A DNA stretch of 56,019 bases from a virus: positions 1 through 56,019 of IMG/VR virus record IMGVR_UViG_3300010354_000112. One strand, 5' to 3'. Position numbers and translations under genes: made by a program. The notes beneath the pieces were generated by a model, which searched no databases, was not told where the DNA came from, and worked only from the letters and a program-made list of their open reading frames with translations. Positions within the stretch are counted from its first letter, which is position 1. Every line of letters starts with the position of its first letter. Positions 19,001 through 29,272 of this stretch are shown in pieces.

Positions 19001-21811
19001 ACTTATTGCAATATAACAAAAGTATACGATGCTCAAACCGAAAAAGCGGTAAAGATTTTTCAAAGGCTAACAGACGCAAGATTTGAAGATGGAAAAGTAG
19101 ATAGCGAAACAAAAGCGCTCTTTGCAAAGTATTTATGGAAAAAAATGAAAGACACTGAACCAGAAAGATACGCTACGGTAATTGAACGTATTCAAAGATT
19201 TAATCCAGGGTCAGTTAAATATGTACAAGGAGCCGCAAATTCTATAGCAATTCATGAGCTTCCATCTAGAAATAATCCTGGTAATTACAGAAAAATAACT
19301 TTTAGCGGTTCATCCGGTCCAAACATATTACACGATACTATTTTTGTATATCTTCCGGAAAGATATCTTTCTTCTACTGTTCTAAAAGATATTACAGTAA
19401 GGTCAATAACTGTTTATCCTGGAGAATTTGCTGGAACAGCTTCCTATAAAGGTATCGAAATTTTTGATATAAAATGCATTCCTCTTAATCCATCTGATTC
19501 TTCGATAGATTATACTAAACCAAAAATAATTAAAGGAAAAGTTCCATATACAAAAAGTCCTATATTAGCAGAAGTAAATCTTCCATCTACTCAGGCAGCT
19601 TGTTTTGCTATCAAGATAAGAGGAGGAAGCTTAGGTGGTAATTTTGGTCCATACACAGAAGGTTACTCTTTAAATAAGATAGAATTTGATATATCCTATA
19701 AGTATGACGTATATAATGACAGAGAAATAATAGAAGATGGATATAAGCTAGAGACAAAGACGGCAGATGTAACGGTCACCTACAATGCCGCCGGTATTGC
19801 AAGTAATATATCTGCTAATAAAGCAGAAATAATAGATTTAAGTGGTCTCAAATCAGTTAAATACGCGACTTCACCTGTCTCCATAACGTATCCAACTTGG
19901 TCCGGTTTGATGACATTGGATTTAACTAAAACTAAAATTGACTTTAGCAGCAAAGAATATAAACCACCATTTACTCCATATTCTTCAGATTCTGAAACTC
20001 CATCATACAAAGATGAATCAATAACAATAGACTTAACATCTACTAGGACAGTTTCTGTTCAGTCTAATTCTTTGTCTTTATCAAATGTTTTGTCTTCTAC
20101 AAATAATCCAGTTTCTAATTCTTTGGTGACAATTTCTTTGAGTGGTTCAAAATTGGTATTTGAAACTTCTTCATTAAATTATGAAAATTCAAACGTAATT
20201 AAAACTGAAGAAAAAACAATTGAAAATTATTGGCTATTAAAAGATGATGGTTCAATTATAAAGAATTCAAAAAATACTATAACTGTTTTAGATGGATTGG
20301 TTATGTTATGTCAACCAAGTGATGAACCAGCACTTGTAGGAAAACCGTATGGAATAAACTTGCAAGATCTTAAATCTTCTAATTTAAATTCAAACGAAAT
20401 TAATATAGATTATGGTTCACTGATATTAAATAATAATCTAATAAATAATGGCGGTTTAGTAACTGGGTTCTATGATAGAAATAAAAAAGAATTCTTAGGA
20501 AACAATTTGTATTATGTTGACTTAGTAGCTAGAGGGGTAGACAATGTATATATCGCAGCAATTGCAGTAGACGCCGATGGAAATCTTGGCACAGGTGTTG
20601 ATTTTTTTGGTCCAAAAACAAATATTGCCATAAGGCCAGCGGATGTTCCAGTAAAAATGGCTTGTCCAATATATAATGTTGAGTATATCCCTTCTTCAAG
20701 AATAGGCATCTCTCATATATCTCCTAATCTATCAAAGCTAGAACAATGGCCAGTAAACATTACCGCAGGATCTTTTACCAAAACATTTTACATAGATCCA
20801 AGTTATGGTTGGACAAGTTGGCTTAAAAACTATGAAGGAAAATATTTAAGAGCCACATATTCTACTTTGGGAATAAACAATGTAGTTTGGTCTCAGTGGG
20901 CAGGAAAGCCTTATATAGATGTATTTAAAGAAACTCCTATTATTCTTTCTTCTAGAAGAATACAATTAACAAAGGTTCCATTAGCTACTCTTCATCAACC
21001 AGCTTTTACAAAAATTGGTGAAACTAAAAATTTTGTAAAGATTTATATAAAATCTTCTGATGATCAATGGGAAGTTTTGAATGAAAAGTACATTAGAAAC
21101 ATTAATGCATTTACGGGAATAATAGATTTCGTAACACCAGTTGCAACTGACCCAGATTCTATCTTGGTTGATTACACAACAAGGGCAAGTGGAATACCAC
21201 TAAAAGTTATTAATGGATCTAGAATTCCAATTAATCCATTTTTAAACAGAGATACAATTGAACCCGAAAAACCATTACATATATATATTAAACCGTCTAG
21301 AATAGAAGTTATTAATCAAAGTATAAATAGTTATACATTAGATTTTATTCCAGACTACACTTATGATAGCCCAATAGATTTTACATATAACACTTCTATA
21401 TTTAATCCATACAACAGTAGTTCTTATGATCCATTCTCTCTTCAGATTGGTTTAATCCATGTGTTAAATTCTGTTGATATAAAAGATATTTCTTTGGAAG
21501 ACTTAAGAATTAAAGGTGGTGGAGTTAAGTCGACTATGGGTAAAAATATTAGTTTGTCTAATTATGGATCTTATAATATTAACGTACTGTTTAAAACGGT
21601 GAAAGAAGCATCTTCTTTCTGGGATGTCTACCCGGCTGAACAGCAAGCTTATTCAAAGGGTGGATTTATTATAATCAAGATGCCTAGAGAGGTTTTAAAT
21701 AATTTTACTTCAGAACAAGAATTGTATAGTATAATAAGTAGAAATATTACAGCTGGAGTTGTATATAAAATACAAGATATGGAAGGAAATGATTGGGGTG
21801 TTCTTGAATGA
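16094..21811 (+). CDS. Very large tail protein with peptidoglycan-binding-like domain
   Basis: 1,905 aa, GTG start with GAGG upstream, three bases after the previous gene. Most of the length is Ser/Asn/Tyr-rich beta-type sequence without a family I recognise. Around residues 970-1020 a short helical domain (AQTEKAVKIFQRL, then FEDGKVDSETKALFAKYLW) matches the pattern of PG_binding_1 domains. The C-terminal third has a beta-rich region with tryptophans typical of fibre or receptor-binding modules. It ends with an ATGA overlap onto the next gene. Probably a tail fibre or baseplate arm that touches the cell wall; inference from size, position and the wall-binding motif. Confidence 0.7.
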   Translation: MDKFDLKINEVSQLKVRKANELPKDNSSTALAWFDSKPVTPANNLSITDLSNFIPENSYSSDVNSLSSRAKNKIVFSNELGILEDQNGQTVFDTDDISVTDIFLNAPAYDKRYYEIDLKNNNFVHSYYVSRYYTLTERDSYTFVDFDDFIEENKIPFSIKVVNEYNEEYIDKDTGIKKYRILLEQLKIPEHSSRTSVPTKIIVLFNSPSPNNLSLIYDKVTISENNDVSSIVPQYKENINTVSIYNKVSEESFVIDNSSRDKKIYSKKSVLSKKNLISGLTEKAEGFEVFVPKKAISDSRTYESFNWRLIAKVKKSINVSTVNNNEEIDSESNIKQKVVNAAVLYSGDIQVFGEENQKDYSPFNPYVFYRLSISPFNISNFIFQNPIVEESFYVQSIELGKPAKNQADYWLVNIDNITDEDLSKFDILAWSPSNSISPNNGLKIKKYIEKTQGTLILDLSNVQTPSAENIDPSLSTSSEQYELDTWSYNLDNVFLNEQKNNAWPLNQSVFERLTIDQTNYDVYSIFGRSKLPGLVDKKVKEFTGSISESNVVLKNSRGKPLFVSLQFDTVSDTLSRGNLLITTTPILKYCNDLYQPSSLFDIATSNSGPVSLAESAFTVSAAIEGPMKIVYNSVSISLLSRIFSSKIKDLRSSVYYHLSNWDFSYVINSNALLDDEKKQEYIEIKDKSVDSVGISKYAKNLIPNNSSVVEFYKKSVYDFLSDQYNLVLQELNPQDIEFYVEVTNPDVIIANATKVVKDYSSQDVEDIPTSYTVYKLNSQEVNSSLYAYTNTPSAEFKIPGGFGPYVIRQRIYRSPNQQINDRVMNLLSSNNIYKSYSFSFSIFSSYAQSKESPLSFSASWSVVLSAIYTATLSRDTYYKNVSPPGTVIVEANKIVASYKFEPDEGETAIFSNADRRQQIVNTSDPANNFMYTNDITNGNINAGYSVGKSGLLPDYVAYIQISLREYSSQTYCNITKVYDAQTEKAVKIFQRLTDARFEDGKVDSETKALFAKYLWKKMKDTEPERYATVIERIQRFNPGSVKYVQGAANSIAIHELPSRNNPGNYRKITFSGSSGPNILHDTIFVYLPERYLSSTVLKDITVRSITVYPGEFAGTASYKGIEIFDIKCIPLNPSDSSIDYTKPKIIKGKVPYTKSPILAEVNLPSTQAACFAIKIRGGSLGGNFGPYTEGYSLNKIEFDISYKYDVYNDREIIEDGYKLETKTADVTVTYNAAGIASNISANKAEIIDLSGLKSVKYATSPVSITYPTWSGLMTLDLTKTKIDFSSKEYKPPFTPYSSDSETPSYKDESITIDLTSTRTVSVQSNSLSLSNVLSSTNNPVSNSLVTISLSGSKLVFETSSLNYENSNVIKTEEKTIENYWLLKDDGSIIKNSKNTITVLDGLVMLCQPSDEPALVGKPYGINLQDLKSSNLNSNEINIDYGSLILNNNLINNGGLVTGFYDRNKKEFLGNNLYYVDLVARGVDNVYIAAIAVDADGNLGTGVDFFGPKTNIAIRPADVPVKMACPIYNVEYIPSSRIGISHISPNLSKLEQWPVNITAGSFTKTFYIDPSYGWTSWLKNYEGKYLRATYSTLGINNVVWSQWAGKPYIDVFKETPIILSSRRIQLTKVPLATLHQPAFTKIGETKNFVKIYIKSSDDQWEVLNEKYIRNINAFTGIIDFVTPVATDPDSILVDYTTRASGIPLKVINGSRIPINPFLNRDTIEPEKPLHIYIKPSRIEVINQSINSYTLDFIPDYTYDSPIDFTYNTSIFNPYNSSSYDPFSLQIGLIHVLNSVDIKDISLEDLRIKGGGVKSTMGKNISLSNYGSYNINVLFKTVKEASSFWDVYPAEQQAYSKGGFIIIKMPREVLNNFTSEQELYSIISRNITAGVVYKIQDMEGNDWGVLE

Positions 21812-24453
21812 TTAATTTTCTTCCAAACACTATAAAAACTTTTTCGGATCGATCACAGCAAACAGTTGGCTCTTTGATAAAGAGCATTAAAGCTGATAAA
21901 GGGCAAGTAGCTGAATTAGTTAAAAACCTTTCTAATTTTAGTGCTGGCGCAGATTTTGCACCAGCGCTCTCCTCTTCTAGGTCTATAATCGAATCTGAAT
22001 TTTTTGTAGATATATTTAGAGATATCCAATTAAGATTTGATAGTTATTTTAGAGCTTCTAATGCGGTAAGCGTTTCTGTAAATTCTATGATAGATCTTAT
22101 GCTATCTCAAATAGCAAAAACAGAAAAAAATATAAATTACTTAGAAAACTATATAGAAAATTTTGAATTCATTTCTGGAAATGATGATTTATATAATTTT
22201 TCTTATATAGAAAATTTTGATAACTTTTTAAATTCTAATCAAAATGATTCAGAGCCGGTTCCTTATGTTGACAGAGGTGGATCAGAATTTGGAGAATTTG
22301 GCAATGGGTATATAGATCCTGTTGTATCTAAATTTAAAATAGGAAATGGAATAGAGTTTATAAATCCAATTGGTTACATTAAATCTGTTGATTATGAATC
22401 AAATTACCCTCAGTATATTTCATCAATAACAGATTATAAAGCTTTATTTAATGAAAAGCAGTCGAATGTTTGGAGTGTTTCTATCAAATCTCCAACTGTT
22501 CTAACATCTAATCCAGCTAACATATTGAGATATGTCGATTATGATTTCTCTTATTTGGTTGGAGCAAAAACTATAATTACTGTTGAATTTATAAAAGAAA
22601 TAGAAATGGACGTTATTAGATTTAATCCAAATGAGTTTAATGGCTTGCAGTTAATGCAGGTCGTAATTGAATCTTCTAATAATGTAGAAAAATCTTTTTC
22701 AATAAATTCAAATGTTCCAATTTCTGGTTATCAAATGAAAAAAATATTGTCAGCTCCAATTGAAGTTGAATCAGTTGTTGATATTAATTTTCCTTTAGAC
22801 AAAGTAAAAAAAGTAATATTTATATTTAATCAGTCAACCTATACCAAGACATCAAATACCGCTTCCCCAGATGAGATGGCATCACGTATAGTTAGTAAAA
22901 TAATAAATGAAATTAGACAGAAGAGAAAAGCCAATTATAGTTCTCTTCAAGATATTATTCTTGAATTTTTCAAAAAAGGCATATCTATTGATGAAGCTAA
23001 AAGAAATACATATTCCTATACCGATTATTATTCAAGTAAATATCCGCAAAGTCCTTCTGTATCAATGGGCGGATCTTCTTTAATCGGGCCAAAAATTGAT
23101 TCCGAATCAACTATAGACGAACACGATGAGCTAATGAAGCAAAATCAGTTAACTTCAATTGTTAAAAATATTGTTTCACAAGCTCTTGGAACTAGGTTTA
23201 ATTTGTTTAAAGATTCTTTGTATGTGAATAATAATTATACAAACTTTGGTGGAGGACTAGGTAAAATATCTGGTTCTGCTCACCGACTTTCAAAAAATTC
23301 ATCTCTAAATGCAGAAAGATTTTCTTTTGAAGAAACAGAAAAAATACCAGGATCATCTTTTTCTAGATCTCCAATTCTGACACAAAATCTTAACGCCACT
23401 TCATCAACATATGATTATTCTTTTTCAATTAAAAATATACAGTTTGGAAAAACTAATCAGATACAAAACTCGACTAATTCTTTTAGCTCCGGCAAAGCTT
23501 GTTTCATAAGCTCTAAGATACCAGTCTTGGGAGAACCATTAGCTATAAAAGCAAAGCTAAATCTCGAGAAGAGCGAACAATATAAAAACTTACCAAAGTT
23601 TGATTTAGATCAGGCAAATTCGTATGAGCTTTCAATATCTATAAAAGATCAGCCAAAATCAGAATCAGATTGGATTCCGATAATTTCTTACAATAGTTCA
23701 AAAATAGATTCAGAAATGTTGTTCGTAGATCCTATTACCAAAATAGCGATTTTGCGTTTCTATCCAAAAGAAACATCATTATCAGTTTATAGAAATCAAA
23801 ATAAAATTTCAGATAATGAATATGTTTTAAATAAATTTGAAAAATCTATAACTATAAAAAACTACGATCAAAAAAGCATCTATATAGTTAGTTACACGGC
23901 TGATGATATAAATTATTCACAAAACTTTATCGATATAAGCACACTAAAAACAGACACCTATTCAAATTCAGCTTTTTCAAATGATATTAATGGAGAATAC
24001 TTTGAAAGAACTGGTTCTAATAACTCTGTAAAACTCTCACAAAGTCCGTATATAGACAATAACAAGTTAAAAAATGCTACGTATAGCAATACCCTAGGTA
24101 CTATAAATTCTGTAGATTACATAGGATATAGTCCTGTTTCGGTAAAGTTAGCAAATGGATCTACTGCTATTAATTTAACAAATTATGTTTTAGGCAGGGT
24201 TGATAGAGCTGAATTCTATTCAACATCAGAATTTTTATTTTATCAAAATGGTAGACATATTGTTTTCAATAGAGCAGTAAATGAACCATTTACTATATCT
24301 TATAATTATTTGAATAGTTATATTAGATTTAGATTAATAGTTAGAAATAACTTTAATAGTTATTTTTCCACTGGCTCGGTAGATAGCGTTATTCTAAAAC
24401 TTAAAACAAAAAACTCAGATAACTTTTCAAGCAAACTTCTTAGACTAGGTTAA
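21808..24453 (+). CDS. Tail/baseplate fibre protein, paralogue family member 1
   Basis: 881 aa, start overlapping the previous stop (ATGA). N-terminal helices and a coiled coil (about residues 70-115) are followed by beta-rich sequence. It shares with the next two genes the order: helix, coiled coil, Asp/Asn-rich link, then repeated beta modules, one containing the motif SDWIPI near residue 625. These features suggest that it and genes 24458, 26611 and 29273 arose by duplication. No enzymatic motif seen. Presumed peripheral baseplate or fibre component. Confidence 0.65.
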   Translation: MINFLPNTIKTFSDRSQQTVGSLIKSIKADKGQVAELVKNLSNFSAGADFAPALSSSRSIIESEFFVDIFRDIQLRFDSYFRASNAVSVSVNSMIDLMLSQIAKTEKNINYLENYIENFEFISGNDDLYNFSYIENFDNFLNSNQNDSEPVPYVDRGGSEFGEFGNGYIDPVVSKFKIGNGIEFINPIGYIKSVDYESNYPQYISSITDYKALFNEKQSNVWSVSIKSPTVLTSNPANILRYVDYDFSYLVGAKTIITVEFIKEIEMDVIRFNPNEFNGLQLMQVVIESSNNVEKSFSINSNVPISGYQMKKILSAPIEVESVVDINFPLDKVKKVIFIFNQSTYTKTSNTASPDEMASRIVSKIINEIRQKRKANYSSLQDIILEFFKKGISIDEAKRNTYSYTDYYSSKYPQSPSVSMGGSSLIGPKIDSESTIDEHDELMKQNQLTSIVKNIVSQALGTRFNLFKDSLYVNNNYTNFGGGLGKISGSAHRLSKNSSLNAERFSFEETEKIPGSSFSRSPILTQNLNATSSTYDYSFSIKNIQFGKTNQIQNSTNSFSSGKACFISSKIPVLGEPLAIKAKLNLEKSEQYKNLPKFDLDQANSYELSISIKDQPKSESDWIPIISYNSSKIDSEMLFVDPITKIAILRFYPKETSLSVYRNQNKISDNEYVLNKFEKSITIKNYDQKSIYIVSYTADDINYSQNFIDISTLKTDTYSNSAFSNDINGEYFERTGSNNSVKLSQSPYIDNNKLKNATYSNTLGTINSVDYIGYSPVSVKLANGSTAINLTNYVLGRVDRAEFYSTSEFLFYQNGRHIVFNRAVNEPFTISYNYLNSYIRFRLIVRNNFNSYFSTGSVDSVILKLKTKNSDNFSSKLLRLG

Positions 24454-24457
24454 ACAT

Positions 24458-26614
24458 ATGGCTCAGCTTTCAACAAACACTGTTTTTTATGATCAGATGA
24501 TCAAAAGAATTCAGTCATTTATATCTAAATACAAGAATAATGACATGGCTTCTTACGATGAAATGGCTAAAGAATTTGAGTCTATAGTTTCAGATACGAA
24601 TAAATTTTCTTTAGAACCAATATCTAAATATAATCAAGTAACAAAAGGTGAACCACCGTCATCTAAAAAATTTAACGAATTTATAAAAAACGTTGCAGAC
24701 GATTTAAATATAATTGCAAAACAATTAGACTACCAAAGTGCTCAGCTAGTTTCTCTATATAATTTATTTAATTCTGAAATAGAAAAAGAAAATCAATTTG
24801 CAAATAGAATTAAATCTAAAGTAAGAATTCTTCAAACTTATTCGGAAGCACCAGCTGAAGATTTGTATTATTTTGGAGATTCATTTGACAATATGGATTA
24901 TGTTGATTTAGAAAAAACGCCCAAAAACACGATAGCTTTAATTAAAGACGGATCTGCTTCTCTTCCTGTTTCTTCTACCAGCACTTGGGACATAAGAAGT
25001 GTGGCTATAATAGGCGATTATTCTAATGGCTTTATAGGAAATAACCATCAAGTATACTTTGCTGATAACGTAAATTCTAATTATCGTTATTCTTTTGAAG
25101 ATAATAACTTTGTTGGTTTAATTCAAAATATAACGGATGGCAATCCAATAACATATTTTGAATATGAAGGAATATATGTAGACCCAGTTGAAAAAAGAAA
25201 AAATAACGCTAAAGATTTTGAATTCTTGTATTCACAAGAAACTATAGTTGATGGTTCTAAAAAAGTAGTATATAAAGATTGGTCATCAAAAAAGACAAAT
25301 GAACCACTTAAACTTGGTATAAGTATAAAATCAGAGAAGGCAAAAAAGACAAATTCTGTTTTAATAGTTCCATACTTTGGTTCTCCCAATAACCCATACG
25401 GAGAACTAAAGGTATCCAGTATTACTGCAGTGCTTGAGCCAAGCAAAAAGATAGTAGAACTTTTACCTCAACCTATATATATAGGCTCTAGTTTTGTTCC
25501 AAAGTCCCTTGAGTCTAGCCAAAGTTTTTTTTACAACAAAGCAAGAGTTCAGTTTAATGAAATTTTTACTTCAGAAATAAATATATATTTTGAACAAAAC
25601 TCTTCATCTGATATAAAAATTCAACACTTATATTGGAAACCGTTTGGTAATTCTGTTAATTTTAGCGCCTTAGACACTCAGTCCAGGTTTGATCCTTCTA
25701 GTTTGGCTTCTTTAGGTTTTCAAAATGTTCAATATGATTTATCAGAACTGGTACCACCAATTACTAGGCCAAATTCTTATAAAGATGAATCTAGCTTTAA
25801 TACTAAACGTGTATCAGTAAGCTATACAGACAACTTAAATGCAGACAGATATATTGTTTCTTTTAAAAGAATCAATGCAGACGCTAGTTCTAGTGTTTCA
25901 AAATATTATTATACTAATTTTCCAATTGGTTTTGAATCGCTCTTGGTTCAGCAACAGAAATCGGCTACCACAGATATAAATTTGGCTTTTGGATTTGAGT
26001 CAAAAGTAGCAGCAGAAAATGCTAAGCAATACATAGAATCAAAAATATCATCTACAGAGTGGTCTTCTTTAAATTATCAAGAAATTTCTATTGAATTAGT
26101 TAAAGAAAAATTAAACCCAAAAACAGTAACAGCTCAAATCTCTTTGAAAAAGAATTATGAAATTTATCAAGCTAAAAAACACACCATTGCCCTAAGGTCA
26201 GTAGAGGTAAGTCATGATTCTTTTGTACAGAAAGCAGAAATAGTATCTAAACCTTTTGTTTTTGGTTTTAATGTTAAGAATTTAACTATTTCTTCTGCGA
26301 CTTCTTTCAGCTCTTCTCTTAGCAATTCAAATGAATCTTACATAAAATACTATGTATCATTAGATGACGCAAAAAACTGGATACCTATTTCTCCAATAGA
26401 AAATCCTTTTGTTGGAATAAATGAGATTCTTTCTTTTAACGAAAATGTTCTGCAACTTGCAGAAATAAAGGGTGTTGGGTACTTTAATTATCCAGAAATA
26501 CCTAAAGACACTACGAAAATTAGGGTAAAAATTGAAATACAAAAACCAAGATATGAAAATGTTACTCCAATTATTTACTCATATCAAATAGCTGGAAGAG
26601 TGGAACAATCATGA
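24458..26614 (+). CDS. Tail/baseplate fibre protein, paralogue family member 2
   Basis: 718 aa, ATG start with AGG upstream. A helical N-terminus, a coiled coil near residues 90-130, then FGDSFDNMDYVDLEK and SASLPVS, matching the order seen in the 26611 protein. A C-terminal module carries KNWIPISP. The last bases overlap the next gene by ATGA. Function not recognised; grouped with neighbouring tail proteins by architecture. Confidence 0.65.
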   Translation: MAQLSTNTVFYDQMIKRIQSFISKYKNNDMASYDEMAKEFESIVSDTNKFSLEPISKYNQVTKGEPPSSKKFNEFIKNVADDLNIIAKQLDYQSAQLVSLYNLFNSEIEKENQFANRIKSKVRILQTYSEAPAEDLYYFGDSFDNMDYVDLEKTPKNTIALIKDGSASLPVSSTSTWDIRSVAIIGDYSNGFIGNNHQVYFADNVNSNYRYSFEDNNFVGLIQNITDGNPITYFEYEGIYVDPVEKRKNNAKDFEFLYSQETIVDGSKKVVYKDWSSKKTNEPLKLGISIKSEKAKKTNSVLIVPYFGSPNNPYGELKVSSITAVLEPSKKIVELLPQPIYIGSSFVPKSLESSQSFFYNKARVQFNEIFTSEINIYFEQNSSSDIKIQHLYWKPFGNSVNFSALDTQSRFDPSSLASLGFQNVQYDLSELVPPITRPNSYKDESSFNTKRVSVSYTDNLNADRYIVSFKRINADASSSVSKYYYTNFPIGFESLLVQQQKSATTDINLAFGFESKVAAENAKQYIESKISSTEWSSLNYQEISIELVKEKLNPKTVTAQISLKKNYEIYQAKKHTIALRSVEVSHDSFVQKAEIVSKPFVFGFNVKNLTISSATSFSSSLSNSNESYIKYYVSLDDAKNWIPISPIENPFVGINEILSFNENVLQLAEIKGVGYFNYPEIPKDTTKIRVKIEIQKPRYENVTPIIYSYQIAGRVEQS

Positions 26615-28833
26615 CGATAAGTAATATACAAAAAGAAAAATTTTTAAATACCCTATATAAAAATTTGTACTCATCTGGAAATAAACCAAACGAAAATGAA
26701 ATACTAAAATTTTTTTCTGATTATTTTTCTGAGTATACTCCAGGATTACCTCTTCCTATAAATTCTCAAATATTTAGGCAGTTGGCTTATGGTGATGTGG
26801 ATATTTTTAATCAAAAAATGCTATATACTATTTTTAACGTTGAAACATTGTACGACTCAATTTTTGAAAACGCTGAAGATTTACTTCAGGTAGCAACCGC
26901 TTTAAATAAAAGGTTAGAAACATTAAAAGCTAAAAGAATAAAGTTAGAACAAAAAGTTGACGATTTGCTTTTTGCTAATCAAAACTCAGATGGATATTAT
27001 TCAGTATACTCAGATAATTTTTCTACAATATCTAAAACAGATTTGCGTACAACAGATGCATTTGTCGATACTACTTTTGGAAAAGTTTCTCTTCCAATTC
27101 TGAGGTCATCAATTTTTGATGCCATTTCGGCTAGATCAGTTATTTCAAGCGCTCCTACTTATTCTTTAGGTTTTAATCAAACGCAAATAGAAACAGCTAA
27201 ACAATTTTCGGACGACTCTTTTTTTGGATCTGTTTTTGACGGATTGGAAAATACAGAATGGCAAAATATATTTTACTTTGATTCTATAGGACTGGTTACA
27301 CTGGCTATAAACATGCCTATAGCAAACAATGTTTTGGTCTCAAAAATAGAAGGAAAAATTAACACAATATCACCAACCGATATATATGCCAAAGTAGAAT
27401 ATGCTAATGGCAGGGTTGAAGTTCTTTCTAAAAAATCAACTAAAGATTTTGATAGATTTTCTTTTAGTTTTGAGCCCGGTAATCTTGGTTCAATTGAATT
27501 GTTTTTAGTAAAGTCCGAGCCAGATATTGTCGAGCCAGCCAGGGTAAACAAGTATGGCTATAGATATGGAATAAGAGACATAATACTTAGCGCTGAGTAT
27601 TATGATAAAAGCGCATCATATGTCTCTAATCCGATCACTTTAAACTCAAACGATAACAGTAGACTAGTCATTGATGCAGTTTCCATAGAGGTTGGAGAGA
27701 ATAAACCTACTGGATCTTCAATATCTTATTTTGTAGCAAGGGATAATCCTTCAGCAGAATTTATATCAGATTTTTCTTGGATACCAATTTCTCCATCTTT
27801 AGATCAGCAAAATTCTTATTCATCTGTAGTAAGTTTTGATGGATCTACCCTTTACTCAAAGAAGATAGTTGAAAACATCACAAATGAATCTAATCAAATC
27901 AAAAAAATTCCTCTTGCTTCTTCAACGGACGCAAAAACAATAAATCAACAAAATCCAATAGTAGACCTATATGGTAATCAATCTATTTACAGAATAGGTG
28001 TTATACCCAAGTTGGAAGATCCAATGAGTTCATACATCTTGGATGGAACTAATATGATTAATGGTTATTTTATTAATTATCAAAATAGTATTTTTAATGA
28101 AATTGAACCGCTTAGCACCTGGTCTTCTATAATGTCTGGTAAATCTAGCATTAAACAGATTTTCACAATACCAACATATGAGATATCAAATAATTCTTTG
28201 TTTTTTTCTGGGCCAAACCTTTCAGGCATAAGCGTTTTGCTAGAAACTAGAATTTACTGTCCTAATGATATTTCTGTAAAGCATCTATTTTTAAAAAATG
28301 ATTTAGTCTCTAAGGAATGGGACGTTGCAATATATTTAAACGGAAGAGTATCAGTAATAAGAGCTGGAGTTTCTTCTGAAATGATAGATTGGAATTTTAA
28401 AACTGGACAAAATACATTAAAAATAGCTATTGATATACCATCAAGCAGCAACGGATCAATATCATTAATGGATTCTAAATCCATATTAGATTACGGTTTA
28501 GTTTATAATCAATATTATAGCTATGTTGATCCAATGGAATTTAAATTCAATAGATCTAAATTTGATAAAGTATTTACAATAGATAATTACTTTGGCAATT
28601 CGGAGATATTTAGTAGGGATAATATTAGAAATAACTCAAGAATATTTTATTATTCAGCCAATGAATTAGCTACCGATGCCATAAGATTTAGGGCAGATTT
28701 TGCTCGTGGGTCAAACCCCCTATCTTCTCCTTCTCTCGATTATTTTAAAGTTAAATTTAAAAACAACTATAAAGCCACCAACGCTTCATTGGACTTAATA
28801 TCCGAGAACAATTCGTCCACATCATCTCTCTAA
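26611..28833 (+). CDS. Tail/baseplate fibre protein, paralogue family member 3
   Basis: 740 aa, start overlapping the previous stop. The N-terminal segment NSQIFRQLAYGDVDIFNQKM is followed by a coiled coil (ALNKRLETLKAKRIKLEQK, residues about 95-120), then SVYSDNFS and KVSLPI. A later module has FSWIPISPS. This is the same layout as the 24458 product, so the two are likely duplicates that have diverged. No catalytic motif seen. Confidence 0.65.
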   Translation: MTISNIQKEKFLNTLYKNLYSSGNKPNENEILKFFSDYFSEYTPGLPLPINSQIFRQLAYGDVDIFNQKMLYTIFNVETLYDSIFENAEDLLQVATALNKRLETLKAKRIKLEQKVDDLLFANQNSDGYYSVYSDNFSTISKTDLRTTDAFVDTTFGKVSLPILRSSIFDAISARSVISSAPTYSLGFNQTQIETAKQFSDDSFFGSVFDGLENTEWQNIFYFDSIGLVTLAINMPIANNVLVSKIEGKINTISPTDIYAKVEYANGRVEVLSKKSTKDFDRFSFSFEPGNLGSIELFLVKSEPDIVEPARVNKYGYRYGIRDIILSAEYYDKSASYVSNPITLNSNDNSRLVIDAVSIEVGENKPTGSSISYFVARDNPSAEFISDFSWIPISPSLDQQNSYSSVVSFDGSTLYSKKIVENITNESNQIKKIPLASSTDAKTINQQNPIVDLYGNQSIYRIGVIPKLEDPMSSYILDGTNMINGYFINYQNSIFNEIEPLSTWSSIMSGKSSIKQIFTIPTYEISNNSLFFSGPNLSGISVLLETRIYCPNDISVKHLFLKNDLVSKEWDVAIYLNGRVSVIRAGVSSEMIDWNFKTGQNTLKIAIDIPSSSNGSISLMDSKSILDYGLVYNQYYSYVDPMEFKFNRSKFDKVFTIDNYFGNSEIFSRDNIRNNSRIFYYSANELATDAIRFRADFARGSNPLSSPSLDYFKVKFKNNYKATNASLDLISENNSSTSSL

Positions 28834-28860
28834 TGGCTACTATATACAAAAGGAGACCCC

Positions 28861-29256
28861 ATGCCCATAAGTTATAATTATGAAGGATTAGCCAAAAGAG
28901 TCAGAGAGCCTTTATCAAAAAAGGTGAGATCTTACTATAGGTCTCCAAGAAAAAGTTTTACTGAAAATTTGTTTAATCAAAAATTTGTTCTTGATACAAG
29001 AAGACTATATTCTGAATTTGAATTATTGAATACTAATATATTAAATAATATAAAAGTTTTTATTGGTCAAGAGAAAGATTCTACTCACACTTTAGGGTCA
29101 GACGGAAGATGGACATACGATATTTCCTCTGATGGTGTAGAATTTTTTGACTATACGAATAGTGTGACCTATGATAACTTTGAGATAATGGAAAATCTAG
29201 CTGCGCGTCTATCTAATTTAAATTTTAAAATTAATAGTCTTGAAAAGAACGTCTAA
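28861..29256 (+). CDS. Small tail-region protein, unknown
   Basis: 131 aa, strong ribosome site AAGGAGACCCC directly before the ATG. Basic N-terminus (KRVREPLSKKVRSYYRSPRK) and a helical C-terminus ending in a probable short coiled coil. It lies between two paralogous tail proteins and probably assembles with them. No family recognised. Confidence 0.6.
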   Translation: MPISYNYEGLAKRVREPLSKKVRSYYRSPRKSFTENLFNQKFVLDTRRLYSEFELLNTNILNNIKVFIGQEKDSTHTLGSDGRWTYDISSDGVEFFDYTNSVTYDNFEIMENLAARLSNLNFKINSLEKNV

Positions 29257-29272
29257 GAAAAGTTGGAAAATT

